Origin: Dysidea avara
Taxonomy: Eukaryota; Porifera; Demospongiae; Dictyoceratida; Dysideidae
Reading direction: 5' to 3'
Assembly: GCF_963678975.1 (NCBI RefSeq)
Contig: NC_089272.1
Location: 57,110,713-57,174,712 of the forward strand
Length of the DNA: 64,000 bases
In this document: piece after piece, positions 34,346 to 46,854 of the stretch
Layout of the letters: each line of letters opens with the position of its first letter
Numbering within the stretch: the stretch's first letter is position 1
Position numbers and translations under genes: made by a program
The notes under the pieces: generated by a model
What the model was told of the DNA's origin: nothing
What the model saw: the letters and a program-made list of their open reading frames with translations, nothing else
Databases searched by the model: none

Positions 34346-34900
34346 CGTGCCGTCATTACTCAAATAGCTCGTGAATGGCAAAATAAATGGAAGATGATCA
34401 CTGTTACATTAGGTGTTGAATATCGTATGTTGGTGAGATGGATCACAACCTTGTATGTAATCCCAATGATTGAGAATTGCATTATTCTTGCACTGTTGAT
34501 ATTGATATTAATTTCGTTTGATGTGCATCCTTTAGGATGCTTTTTAAACATCACTTTACAGTTCTCAAAAGTGGTACACAATCATCAGAAGGTTGCAGTA
34601 GTTTTAGCGGTAATTGTTTGTGTGTTTTGGATTTTACTGAAGTGGATTCAGAGCTCACTGTTGCCTGATGCCTACCAAACAGATAACAGGTCTATTGATT
34701 ATGAGTCCCACCTTTATCCTAATTCAGAAGATGAGGTTGTTGCTCAAGTTGAAGTCATGGAGATTGTTAATCAATTAAATAGAAAAACTGGATGGGAATC
34801 CACTTTCTCATGAATTCAGACATAGCATCTCCTTTTAAGGAGATCACATCTAGTTCATGGAATCAACAGGAAATTGGTGTGCAGTTTTTTTTTGATGAAT
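34346..34900 (+). pseudogene. Family A copy (A'), 5'-truncated
   Basis: The frame 34352-34813 reads as the second half of A1 (VITQIAREWQNKWKMITVTL and onward), including membrane segments 3 and 4, LISFDVHPLGC and LLPDAYQTDNRS. An in-frame deletion of 11 codons follows GCFL. Near 34780 extra bases shift the frame and it stops early. Segments 1 and 2 and the start are absent. It is the left end of copy 2 of the segmental duplication. Confidence 0.9.
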
Positions 34901-35269
34901 AGTTTTAATGACATAAAATTATTAAGTCTTCAGACCACACTTGCGTATATAAATTAATGTTGTATTTTGTGTAGGATGTTGAGTAATGTTAAAGTCACCT
35001 GGTATATCCATGAATATGGTATGCGAAAGTTAATCAGTTAATCTGAACAAATTGTGCACATAGGATAAGTTTAGACTGGTCATGTCTAACAAAATATTTA
35101 AACAAGCTTTTTACAACTTCTGTAGACCTACAAACGTGATGTGCATATAGCTAGCAGAGTTACAGTGCCATTAATTGATTCCCATTATAGCTAACTCTTG
35201 TCTTCACCTGCAACCCAATTGTTTTCCATGTCACACTGATGAATGATGTCAGTTGAAAGTTGAAACTAG

Positions 35270-35490
35270 GGCTGAATACTGCAAATACTCGAGTATTTGT
35301 GAAACATTTTGGTACTCGGATAGTAAAATTATTACTTGTTATGATAATGTGACCAAAATGTATTTTCCATTATAAATTGACACCACGAAGGCTGTATAGT
35401 TTTATTTGGTGTAATTTAATGGGTGTTGCTTGTCAGGAACTCTAACACTAGTACTTTAAACATTGTGTATCTTATTGTTGTTACTTGTAT
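35270..35490 (+). repeat. Dispersed repeat G, copy 3 (partial)
   Basis: CTAGGGCTGAATACTGCAAA and GTGTAATTTAATGGGTGTTG with CTTGTCAGGAACTC match 29310-29560. It is part of the duplicated flank of A1, not an independent insertion. Confidence 0.65.
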
Positions 35491-37356
35491 TTGTATCATT
35501 AACTCTCTAGACCAGGGATACGTATTTGAATAGAAACAATCCATTATTGTTTCAGCCTAGCTTATAGTTAAAACCAGCTCTATGGTGACTGCATAATCTT
35601 TGGTGCTTGTTACTACTGTACCCACAACTTCCCGGGTATACTGGAACAATGTAGTCTGCACGCATTGTGTGTGACTGTGTGTGTGTATAGTGTGTTCATA
35701 TATACCCTGTACTGTGTGATACATCATACTGTGACAATTTCTGCTTAGGTTTCTTGGCTCATAGTAAACACTTCATACGGCAGACTTTGCCTCCTGTACT
35801 TGCCCTCCAATGCCTAACTGGTAAAGCAGACAAACAATGCAGTATTATTATACTGCAATGGTTTGTGATAAAAGACTAGGATATAGGCCAAAAGTTTAAC
35901 AGGGCAAAATTTTAGATGTTACCAAAAATTGAAGTATTTTAGCAAAACTTCACTCATCAAAATTGTCCAATTCATAAAAAATTCCCTCTTTAAATTTTAC
36001 ATTTGTGGTATTCAATGACATCAGTATTGAAGTATGTTGTCAAAAATTTCCTGTGTCAGACATTTGCAATATAGCTATGGTATACAACAACATCATAATA
36101 GTCCGGTAGAATAAGTGGCTTTTTTGGCTGAACCTTGCAATAATTATGGTCTATAGTTTATTTTATGCCACAAAATATCTCTCCATACTATGTATGGACT
36201 ACTCAAAACCACCTGCTGGACCTCCATCAGCATTGGAATATTAACTCAGGAAGTTCTAGTATTTTGGTCATTCCATGCTAAATTATCAAAGAAATTAAAA
36301 TGTTAGCCCACTCTTTTCAAATTTCTTTAAAATTGGCACAAAGACAGTGGATCATGAGTCAAAGTCATACATTAAGTTTCATTTGACTCCTTTGATCACA
36401 TTCCGTGTTATGCCTGTTTGCTTTACTGGTATTTTACTGCATTTGTGATTGCACAATTCTTCTAATATTCAACTATACAATGAAACCTGTCCGACTGGAT
36501 CACTGTATAATAAGGTCACCTGATTTAAACTGACCATTGTAGCAGTCTCCTAATTGTGTCATTTTGTGTACACCGTGACTTTAACACGTTTAATGCAACC
36601 ACCTCCTTAATAAGGCAGGCCTGGCAGAGGTGACTGGAATGAACAAGTTCACTATTACTTTTATGCTGAGTGATTAAGTAATTTTATACTAGTTAGATTA
36701 ATGTAATCTCATTAACTAAAAATAGTTTTAGATGTATATAAATTGTCTAAGTTCTGTTTTCAACATCAGCTTGACTTTCCGCCTTGAATAGAGCACATGT
36801 AAAGTAGTAAATGATGGGATCCATGCCAAAAATTAATAGCCAAGCTGCAGACAGAATAGCCAAACTGTGAAGTAAATCACCAAGAGATTGCTCCAATATT
36901 TAAAATTTCAGCTAGGTCAATACTTTTTACTTTTAGTTTATAGCTAACTCTGAATGATACAGTTGTAGTACCACTACACCCTTTGCATAGCTTGGATTTG
37001 TTGTAACCGAGCACTGTCCCTGTCTACCACTGCATTTCATAAGAACATCAGTTGTATATGTATGTACATGTGCGCATTCAGCATGCACTATTATGAATTA
37101 TTTGTAAAACCATTTTTTGTACCGCATATGTGTGCCACACACGTACATACGGCAGGCTGTTGCCGACCCCAATACATGCAGTTGATAAATGCCAATAGAG
37201 GAAATCACTAGTGGAACAAATAGGTGGCAGCAGGAAAGACTTTTAAGGTCTAATTTTGTTTATGCAATATAATGTAATGGATGATCTTAAAGGCTGAACT
37301 TGTGTCTTCCACACGCAATTGCCAATTGTATGAATAACTTTGTTTCTGAAAATTAT
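35491..37356. other. No gene seen
   Basis: Intergenic AT-rich sequence within copy 2 of the segmental duplication, with no counterpart found in copy 1. No coding exon recognised. Confidence 0.45.
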
Positions 37357-37685
37357 ATCTAATCCAAAACAGCCAAGCTGTAAAAACACAGTGCGGCCCT
37401 CAAAAAGGCTATGGTGAAAAAGATGTGAAATCCAAGGTGGCGGCCAAGAAATGGCTGTGATGGTAGGTTAATGGTAAAAAACTTGATAACGACAATTCAG
37501 GTGAATTTTTGTGCCGCTTGGTTTTGGCAAAAAAATCACCTAAATTGCCGTTATTAAAATTTTTACCATTAACCTACCATCACAGCCATTTCTTGGCCGC
37601 CACCTTGGATTTCACATCTTTTTTCACCATAGCCTTTTTGAGGGCCGCACTGTTTTTTTACAGCTTGGCTGTTTTGGATTAGATT
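37357..37685. mobile_element. Fold-back element with about 145-bp arms
   Basis: TCTAATCCAAAACAGCCAAG, GTGCGGCCCTCAAAAAGGCT, TGGCGGCCAAGAAATGGCTG and GGTAGGTTAATGGTAAAAA on the left are mirrored in order on the right with few differences around a 40-bp centre. It is GC-richer than its surroundings. No coding capacity. Confidence 0.85.
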
Positions 37686-37849
37686 TCATTTCTTTTTGTA
37701 TTTGTATACCATAGGCCAGCTTTGGGACTTTTTTAACCTGTCTTTTTTTTCTTTACCACAGGAAGAAGAAAAGATGAAGCAGATGTACTTTAAATATCTG
37801 ATTTTATCAGTAAATGTACAAATTATATATATAATACATATATTTATTA

Positions 37850-40425
37850 CAGAACTCTCCATGGTGGTTTCTTTGTAACTGAACACTCTACAAGGTGACT
37901 TCTTCTTGCTGCCCTCTCTACAGGGTGAATTGTTTCTTCTAGCTGATCTCTCTACAGGGTGATTTGTTTATAGCTGAACTCTCTACAGGTGATTTCTTTG
38001 CAGCTGAACTATCTACATGATGATTTCTTTGTAACTGAACTCTTTACAAGGTGACTCCTTCTAGCTGATCTTTCTACAGGGTGATTTGTTTGTAGCTGAA
38101 CCCTCTACAAGGATACTTCTTCTAGCTGATCTCTCTACTGGGAGATTTGTTTGTAGCTGAACTCTCTACAGGTGATTTGTTTGCAGCTGAACTCTCTACA
38201 TTATGGTTTCTTTGTAGCTGAACTCTCTACAAGGTAACTTCTTCTAGCTTATCTCTCTACAGGGAGATTTGTTTGTAGCTGAACTCTCTACAGGTGATTT
38301 GTTTGTAACTGAACTCTTTACAAGGTGACTCCTTCTAGCTGATCTTTCTACAGGGTGATTTGTTTGTAGCTGAACCCTCTACAAGGATACTTCTTCTAGC
38401 TGATCTCTCTACTGGGAGATTTGTTTGTAGCTGAACTCTCTACAGGTGATTTGTTTGCAGCTGAACTCTCTACATTATGGTTTCTTTGTAGCTGAACTCT
38501 CTACAAGGTAACTTCTTCTAGCTTATCTCTCTACAGGGAGATTTGTTTGTAGCTGAACTCTCTACAGGTGATTTGTTTGCAGCTGAACCCTCTACATGAT
38601 GGTTTCTTTGTAATTGAACTCTCTACAAGGTAACTTCTTCTAGCTGATCTTTCTACAGGGTGATTTGTTTGTAGCTGAACTCTCTACAGGTGATTTGTTT
38701 GCAGCTGAACTCTCTTCATGATGGTTCTTTGTAGCTGAACTCTGTACAAGGTAATTTATTTTAGCTGATGTCTCTACAAGGTCACTAGTTTGTAGCTGAA
38801 CTCTCTACATGATGGTTTCTTTGTAACTGAACTCTCTACAAGGTGACTCCTTCTAGCTGATCTTTCTACAGGGTGATTTGTTTGTAGCTGAACTCTCTAC
38901 AAGGAAACTTCTTCTAGCTGATCTCTCTACAGGGAGATTTGTTTGTAGCTGAACTCTCTACAGGTGATTTGTTTGCAGCTGAACTCTCTACATAATGATT
39001 TCTTTGTAACTGAACTCTCCACAAGGTAACTTCTTCTAGCTGATCTTTCTACAGGGTGATATGTTTGTAGCTGAACTCTCTACAGGTGTTTTGTTTGCAG
39101 CTGAACTCTCTACATGATGGTTTCTTTGTAGCTGAACTCTCTACAGGTGATTTGTTTGCAGCTGAACTCTCTACGTGATGATTTCTTTGTAACTGAACTC
39201 TCCACAAGGTAACTTCTTCTAGCTGATCTTTCTACAGGGTGATTTGTTTGTAGCTGAACTCTCTACAATGAAACTTCTTCTAGCTGATCTCTCTACAGGG
39301 AGACTTGTTTGTAGCTGAACTCTCTACAGGTGATTTGTTTGCAGCTGAACTCTCTACATGATGGTTTCTTTGTAGCAGAACTCTCTACAAGGTAACTGAT
39401 GTCTCTACAAGGTCACTAGTTTGTAGCTGAACTCTCTATATGGTGGTTTCTTTGTAGCTAACTGAACTCTCTACAAGGTGACTTCTTCTAGCTGATCTTT
39501 CTAGAGGGTGATTTGTATGTAGTTGAACTCTCTACAAGGAAACTTCTTCTAGCTGATCTCTCTACAGAGAGATTTGTTTGTAGCTGAACTCTCCACAGGT
39601 GTTTTATTTGCAGCTGAACTCTCTACATGATGGTTTCTTTGTAGCTGAGCTCTCTACAAGGTAATTTCTTCTAGCTGATCTTCTTCCAGGGCGATTTGTT
39701 TGTAGCTGAACTCTCTACAAGGAAACTTCGTCTAGCTGATCTCTCTACAGGGAGATTTGCTTGTAGCTGAACTCTCTACATGTGATTTGTCTGCAGCTGA
39801 ACTCTCTACATGATGGTTTCTCTGTAGCTGAGCTCTCTATAAGGTAACTTCTTTTAGCTGATGTCTCTACAAGGTCACTAGTTTGTAGCTGAACTTTCTA
39901 CATGATGGTTTCTTTGTAACTGAACTCTCTGCAAGGTGACTTCTTCTAGCTGATCTCTCTACAGGGTGATTTGTTTGTAGCTGAACTCTCTACAAGGAAA
40001 CTTCTTCTGGCTGATCTCTCTACAGGGAGATTTGTTTGTAGCTGAACTCTCTACAGGTGATTTGTTTGCAGCTAAATTCTCTACATGATGGTTTCTTTGT
40101 AGCTGAACTCTCTACAAGGTAACTTCTTCTATTGATCTCTCTACAGGGCGGTTTGTTTGTAGTTGAACTCTCTACAGGTGATTTGTTTGCAGCTAAACTC
40201 TCTACATGGTAGTTTCTTTGTAGCTGAACTCTACACGGTGATTTCTTCTAACTGATCATGAACTCCCTACAAGGTAAATTTTTCTAGCTGATCTTTCTAC
40301 AGGGTGAATTGTTTGTAGCTGCTCTCTCTACAGGGTGACTTGTTTCTAGCTGATCTCTATACAGGTTACTTGTTTCTAGCTGATCTCTTGAATTCTCTTC
40401 AGGGTGACTGCTCTATTAGGATGAC
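37850..40425. repeat. Satellite array 2 (same 30-bp unit as array 1, opposite strand)
   Basis: Units such as GTAGCTGAACTCTCTACAGG+TGATTTGTTT are the reverse complement of array 1's unit. Unit types (ACAGGTGATTTGTTTG, ACATGATGGTTTCTTTG, ACAAGGTAACTTCTTCTAG, ACAGGGAGATTTG) alternate in a higher-order order of about four units. A segment starting at 38037 recurs almost unchanged at 38311, a recent 274-bp duplication. No unique spacers. Confidence 0.93.
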
Positions 40426-41280
40426 TGCTCTATTAGAGTATCTCGATCTCGCACTTGCTGCACCAAGTTGGATTTCGTGTTATAACTCCGTGGCTTTAAG
40501 TCTGATTCTTCTACACCATTGAAGAGCCTTTCTAAGATGATTACTCCTTCTATACAGCGATTTTCAAAGCATTCGCCCTAGCAGTTTATCTGGTAGGCGT
40601 GGCAAGTAGTCGTTTTTTATTAGCTAATCTCGATTGCATAATTGTTACACACTGTTGGTTTTGTCGTTGTATTTTCCTGGTTTTTAGCTCGATTTCTTTC
40701 AAACCACAAAAGGTTTGAGGTTCAATAGTTAACCTATTCACCCACCGATGTTCAGCTTCTTCCCATACGCGGTTTACCCTGTAGCCGTGACAACATATTG
40801 GTGTTATTTTTTGTGAATAATCAATCATAACTCTTTTCCTGTTTATCGTATCCTAGCCAAAGTTGGTACAGAGATGCGCCTTTATACCTCCCTTCTGTGT
40901 GCCAAATTTCAAGGCAATCGGATATAGCGTTCGCGTTTTATAGCAGTTTTTGTAAGTGTGCGAAAAGAAGAAGAAAAATAAGAAGAAAAAAAAAACGAAG
41001 AAACTAAGCCAATTTTTGAAGTCGCATATCTCGGGAACGCTTGAAGCGATTTCGCTCAAATTTGGAATGTGGAGTGCTGAAGGTGGAGGGAGTGTCCACA
41101 GCAAACATCGTCTTGTTTCATCAAGGTAGCACAAAGCTACGGAGGTGCGAAAATTGCGTTTTCTTTCTTCCTGTCAATATACTCACGGGTGTTACGCGCC
41201 GGCTTCTTGGGCCGCACGACACACTACCGTGTGTCTTGATTCTGGTTATCACGGTGTCCACATTTCAGGGTATATAGGGG
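40426..41280. other. Array-flanking sequence of mixed composition, no confirmed gene
   Basis: It begins with a double GACTGCTCTATTAGGA / GACTGCTCTATTAGAGTATC motif and is less AT-rich than its neighbours. A purine tract lies at 40970-41005 and a small hairpin GACACACTACCGTGTGTC at about 41218-41235. Short frames exist on both strands but none has a recognisable domain. It may be the body of the element that carries the satellite. Confidence 0.4.
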
Positions 41281-44200
41281 GCACAAGAGGCAGCTACTAT
41301 ACTGCATGATACCACATATTATGATGCCCCAAATAAGGAATAACTTCCATTATTTCTTGAAAATAAGCTAAGTGAGCTAGATGATAGTGGAACAGGCCAG
41401 GTGTGAAGAATCTAAACACCAGGCAGTTAATAAGCATAGATGAAGAGCACACAAATGCTATTCACTGTATGGTGAGTGTTTTGTGACATACTCCACAAGT
41501 ATATAGCAAGTACTAGTTATTGAGCTTACATTTGATGATCTGCATACATGTACAGTCAGTAACTTCTTTATGTATAAAACTGAAATTCTATCTTTAGCAC
41601 CAATGTTATGGAACATTTTATAATACTGCACCTGATAAATTGTTTGCACTTCATGAACTTTAGCTGCATGAAGAAAGGGTGTATTAACTGAGCTTTTCCA
41701 CACCAGCAAAACCAAAAAGAGGCAAATCAGTATCACTGAGACACTTGATTCTATCATAATGATTTAGAAGCATTCAACAGGAAAAGGTCAGAATTAAATT
41801 TCCTATATACCAGCAAACTGTATTAATGTTGTTCTCTCAAGTCTAAAAGTAATGGTAACCATTATATATAGCTTAAGCTGAAACAAACATTTTTAAAAAT
41901 AAGCAAACTAAAGAAAGTCAAGAGAGCAAATGTGACTGGGCCTGTGAATATAAATATAGGGCATGCGAACACAAAATTTACCAACTTTTCGAACTTTAAT
42001 CACCCATAACTTTATGTTCCTATGTGCTATAGCTTTGAAAATTTAAGCAGGTATTAAGCAATTGATTGACTTTATAATACAGGTAGCAGAATGCGAATAT
42101 TTTACTCCAGTACTGAGATACGTCCATGTTGTGTGACAGGGTGTAGTTTGTGCCTGAGGGCCTATGACAGTTATTGAGACATACGTAACTATGGCATGCA
42201 TGATGATGCCTTCAGGGGTTTATCGGACTAGTTAATTATTCAGTTTTTTTTTTCTGACATTAATTGTAGTACTTCAGATTTGTTAAATGGTCAGGTTATC
42301 AAACAATTATGGGTAAAACTGAAATCCACAGAAGCTATTTTGTGAAATTTGTATGGTTGCTATGCAGCTAATTAAACTTTGGTTGCTATGGCAAAACGCC
42401 CAAGGCTGACACCTGTCCAGCAGGTGGAATATTGTTTTATGTATACAGGACAATCCAAAAGTGCATTAAAATAAACTATAGACCATTTTGCAAATTTCAC
42501 CCTGCTGTCTGCCAGACTATAAGGACAAGTCATGTAGAGGGAGAGGGCTTTGTCTAATTTCATTCACATACAGGTATACTGGGATTTTCCAGTCCATTGT
42601 CCTGTTAAAAATTATGCATGTCATTCATGGGTGATATAGTGGAGTCATAACAACATGATGAGTAAAAGTTTTACTAGCAATCTCTATTCCCATGTTTAAT
42701 TAAAAAAATAAATTTTACACTACATGGAGTGGTTAATTACTTTTTATAAATCCATTTATGCATGGCTGGCTAACATGGCAGTACCACATTTACAACTTTC
42801 CACAGTAACAGGACACGATGCAGTTATGGTACTTGAATCTGCCATTTCCCTCGTATTACCAAGTAGGGCTGAAACAGATAATATTTCAATATCTGGATAG
42901 TAATTTGAAGCCATCAGAATAGTTGCTAATAATTTCATGATGATTTTCTTTGATACAAACAAAGCCTTTACACTGAGTATTATACCACAATCCCATGAAG
43001 ACTATTTGCTTCTTTCTATATCAAGCAGGTTCATGGCAAAATATGTCATTTTTCAATGATGTAACTATCCGTAGGACATCTTAGTTTAGGATATCCAGAT
43101 AGCAAAAATAGCTATCCGCACATGCATTGAAATATTTGAAAATCATCCTTATCCCAATACAACTGTTGAAGAGCACTGAGGAAGCTGCATGGGACACGTG
43201 GAAGTCATTATAGGGTGCACTCCATTGAGGGCTGAAAAAAGATTCACAGCTAAAAATTAATAATGTATGCAGTAACTATGTATGGTTAGCAGGAAGTAAA
43301 TTGTGCGTACAGTGCTACATATACATTATAGTGGAGGGTTTGTTAAAATCTTCATTGAATTAAAATAACACTCTAATAGCATGTAATTATCTGACTGTCA
43401 TTCTGACTATTGAGAGTAAGGTTTAAGAAATGGGTATACACATTACTTAATTACCAATTGCAATACTGACAGTTATTATAATCATCTTGAATTCCATTCA
43501 GTACATGTGTGTGCAGCATGTACTCAGTTAAGGGTGTAAACATGGTGTTTTAGCTCTTTTTGTATCATGAAAAAGAAAACAATTATAATGGATTTAGAGG
43601 AATACAATAAAACTAGAGCATATACACTTCAGCCAATTGCAAGACTATGAAGTTAGCACTATAGTGAGTATATACCTGCACATGAGTGGTACTACAATTG
43701 ATTTTAAACTTTAGCATCATTTTTAAACATCGAATAGTGGTCTAGTCACCGCGCACATTATTATTTATGATAAACACTACAGTGTTTCATATCAATACAA
43801 AAAAATGACAGACTGTTTCATTAGAGTGTTTGAAACATATAACAGAGATAGCTACACTGACAGATGATTGATGTATACAAACATCTTTTAGTTGTTGATC
43901 AGTTGCCTATCTAACCAATGAAATCCCTACAAGTGCAAATTATATTCATATGGCAATATGTGACAGTAATGTCCCATTAATTTTCTTTAACATGATTATT
44001 GAAGGGAATTCATTAGCTCATACAGTACACATAATAGTTGTCTTCAAGGCAAACCCTTCAAGTTTTCTTCAAGTGATCACTGTTTACTATAAAAAAAATT
44101 AAATCCAAACCTGGCCAACTGTTTTATTAGAGATCTTCAAAATAATTGTTATCGTATGTCAGAAACAATTGTACTTAAAACATTTGCTCTGTATTGCCTT

Positions 44201-46854
44201 CTTTAGTGGTCAGCTACTTACTTATTCAAGTAATGAAATCCTTACAACTGTTAAGTATATTCATACCACTCAATGAGACAGGTATGACATATTTGGTTTC
44301 TTAAATGTTATTCATTATTAAAGCAAATTCAATGGTCCATATGATGTATATAGCACTTTACTAAGTGTCTATACACACAAACTTTCTGAAGGTGTTATGT
44401 ATATTAATGAAATCCATGAAGATTGTATTTACATACTCTAATAGAACATTCACTGATGTCGCAAAATTGTTTCCATATGTAATAATTTATGGCAATCAAT
44501 GTAAAATATTTTCACGTCTGTCAAGTCATGATTTGGTCTCATGCTACTGTATAGCTGAATTGAATTTGCAGAAGTGTTAGTAAAGCTACCAGTCAGAGTA
44601 TTTTTGTTAAGAGCTCATAAGTGGTGTAACAAAACTAATTATGTGCATGCCCAAAATTGATACATTCAAGGGTGCACTCTACCTTACCCACACAGATATA
44701 CATGACTTCCTTAGCTACTTAAATTTTGTATCCCAAGTCTCTGCCTACAAAACTTCTATGGGCTCTAGTGGCATAGCAATTCTTTCATGACTACATATCA
44801 GCAACAGTATTCATGCATCACCATACATCACAGTTGCAGATTGTGCCACTTATATTATGGCTTTATGGGCTGTACATAATTACGTAGTTTAGCTATACCG
44901 CTTATAAGCTCTTCAACAAAACTAATGCTCTATGCCTTGGTATGATTGGTAGCCATACAGTACTAAAGCTTCTGCAAATAACACAAATGGCAAATCATGA
45001 CTTGACAAACAAGACAACTGGGACTGCTTAATTAAAAGAATTTCGATTACTCGGACTCACTCCCTGATATCTGTATACTAAAGAAATAGGTTAATAACAG
45101 GAGAGAATCTATGCAGTTAAGTTGTAGCTATGAAATTTGCTAATTTTAGACAGAAATCTCTATTATACTATAATTGTGATTTAAATTCAGTACATGTGTA
45201 CTCTGTAAGGGTGTAACTACAGTGTCGTTTATTTTTGTATCAAACGATTATAAGGGATTATAACAAAACTAGAGGATATAATATATACACTTCAAAAAAA
45301 AAGACTATAGGTGTAGCAATTTAATTTCCGGCTTCAAAGTATAACTTTGCTTCCAATAGTTGATAATTATAGTTTGCATAATGCATTGCTAAGACTGCCA
45401 TGAAGCACTTATGGCGTGATAACCATAACCATTCAATTTGATGGTGATGATTGCTTCTTGTGGTATTAAATTTTCATTCAATATTTATTCAAACTTAAAA
45501 TTTTCATTAAGAGGCAGGTTTAGCTGCTTCGCGATTGGGTGACATAGTTGGCCTGACTGTCATTTCATTGCTATAGATCTGACCCTGAGCATATAACTAC
45601 ACAGTTTAAAAATTTCTAGCAATGACAGTATTATGTATACTTTAGATTGAATCCTGGTATTGCCCAAAACCTGATATCATGTTGGTATTACTAAACAATT
45701 GTCCATGCCATGATGTATACAGAAAAGGATTGTTATTTGATTATAATTAAGCATGGAAAAGTAATTAGTAAGTGGCCACAAGGCAAAAGAACATTTGTAC
45801 TCTACCGTACACACAGAGTTTTTTTTATGTAACAACGTACTAATGCCACTCAGACAATACACATCCAATCACCAGACACATCATAATGTCCAATATAGTA
45901 TGTAGATAGTTGCTGTACAGTGAGTTCTTGAACACCTGTGTGCTACACTAAAAATTAATGTGTTCAGATAAGTGAATTTGTCTGAATCTAGAACATACAC
46001 TATACTCTAATAAAACACACAGTAAGTGTCAAAATACTCTAATAGAACATTCATTCGTACTGTTCGGATAATCGAGTGCCTACTTATACCCTACACTCAT
46101 ATATATATACACACATCCTTTTAATAGAGGTCCTGCAGAATTTATGGCAACTACAGTATCTTTACACGTGCATCTCCAGAACAGCATGCACAGAGCATGC
46201 AAGCCCTTAGGGAGGGGAGGCATTTGCTGCACACAGTTGAAAATTTGCATTTACATATGCATTTTGTTCTAAATATTGTCATGTGGTTGTCCAAACAGTC
46301 CTGCTGGTATACCAGCAAACAGTTAAAGTGAAGACAGGTGAACAACTGACCCCACCCCACCCACACACTACATAACTTTGACTATAATACTGTTCAGTGA
46401 AGTACAGCTTGCTATTTTAATTTTTAAACAACTTTTATAACTAGCTAAATCGCAGCTAACTATTTGGTCATAACTAGCCCCTGCTAAAAGTCTAAGGGCA
46501 GGACAATTCTAAGGAAACAAACTTTTTTAGTGTGAAAAGTAGAGTTGGGTGATTTGTGGTGTTGCCAGTTATGCACTCACTTAGAAGCTGGTTAATTATT
46601 CATGAGCTGTACTCTTATTTTAGATGTTATTGTAGTATGATCATGCAAATGAAGTTCGCATTACAACACACATGCACTAGACTGCTACACATGCAATACA
46701 CATGTATACAAATAAACAGAGATTATCTCACAAGGAAGGAACTATGTAAAAACTCTGATGACACAATACACATGAGAATCTGTTGTAAGCAAGCAGTATT
46801 GTCAATACTGAATAACATAAAAATATACTTCAATAAATAAGTTATTCACAAAAC
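41281..46854. other. No confirmed gene
   Basis: Long AT-rich intergenic stretch in copy 2 of the segmental duplication. A minus-strand frame at 41458-41757 starts with a hydrophobic stretch but resembles nothing I know. GACTGCTC-type motifs in reverse occur at 44433-44453 and 46002-46055. The last 1.5 kb matches the 3' flank of the DDX10 copy. Confidence 0.45.

Noticed and set aside
41458-41757. Possible secreted protein (hydrophobic N terminus) on the minus strand
   Set aside because: 99 residues in an AT-rich region, no splice context, no similarity I recognise and no paralogue in the window.
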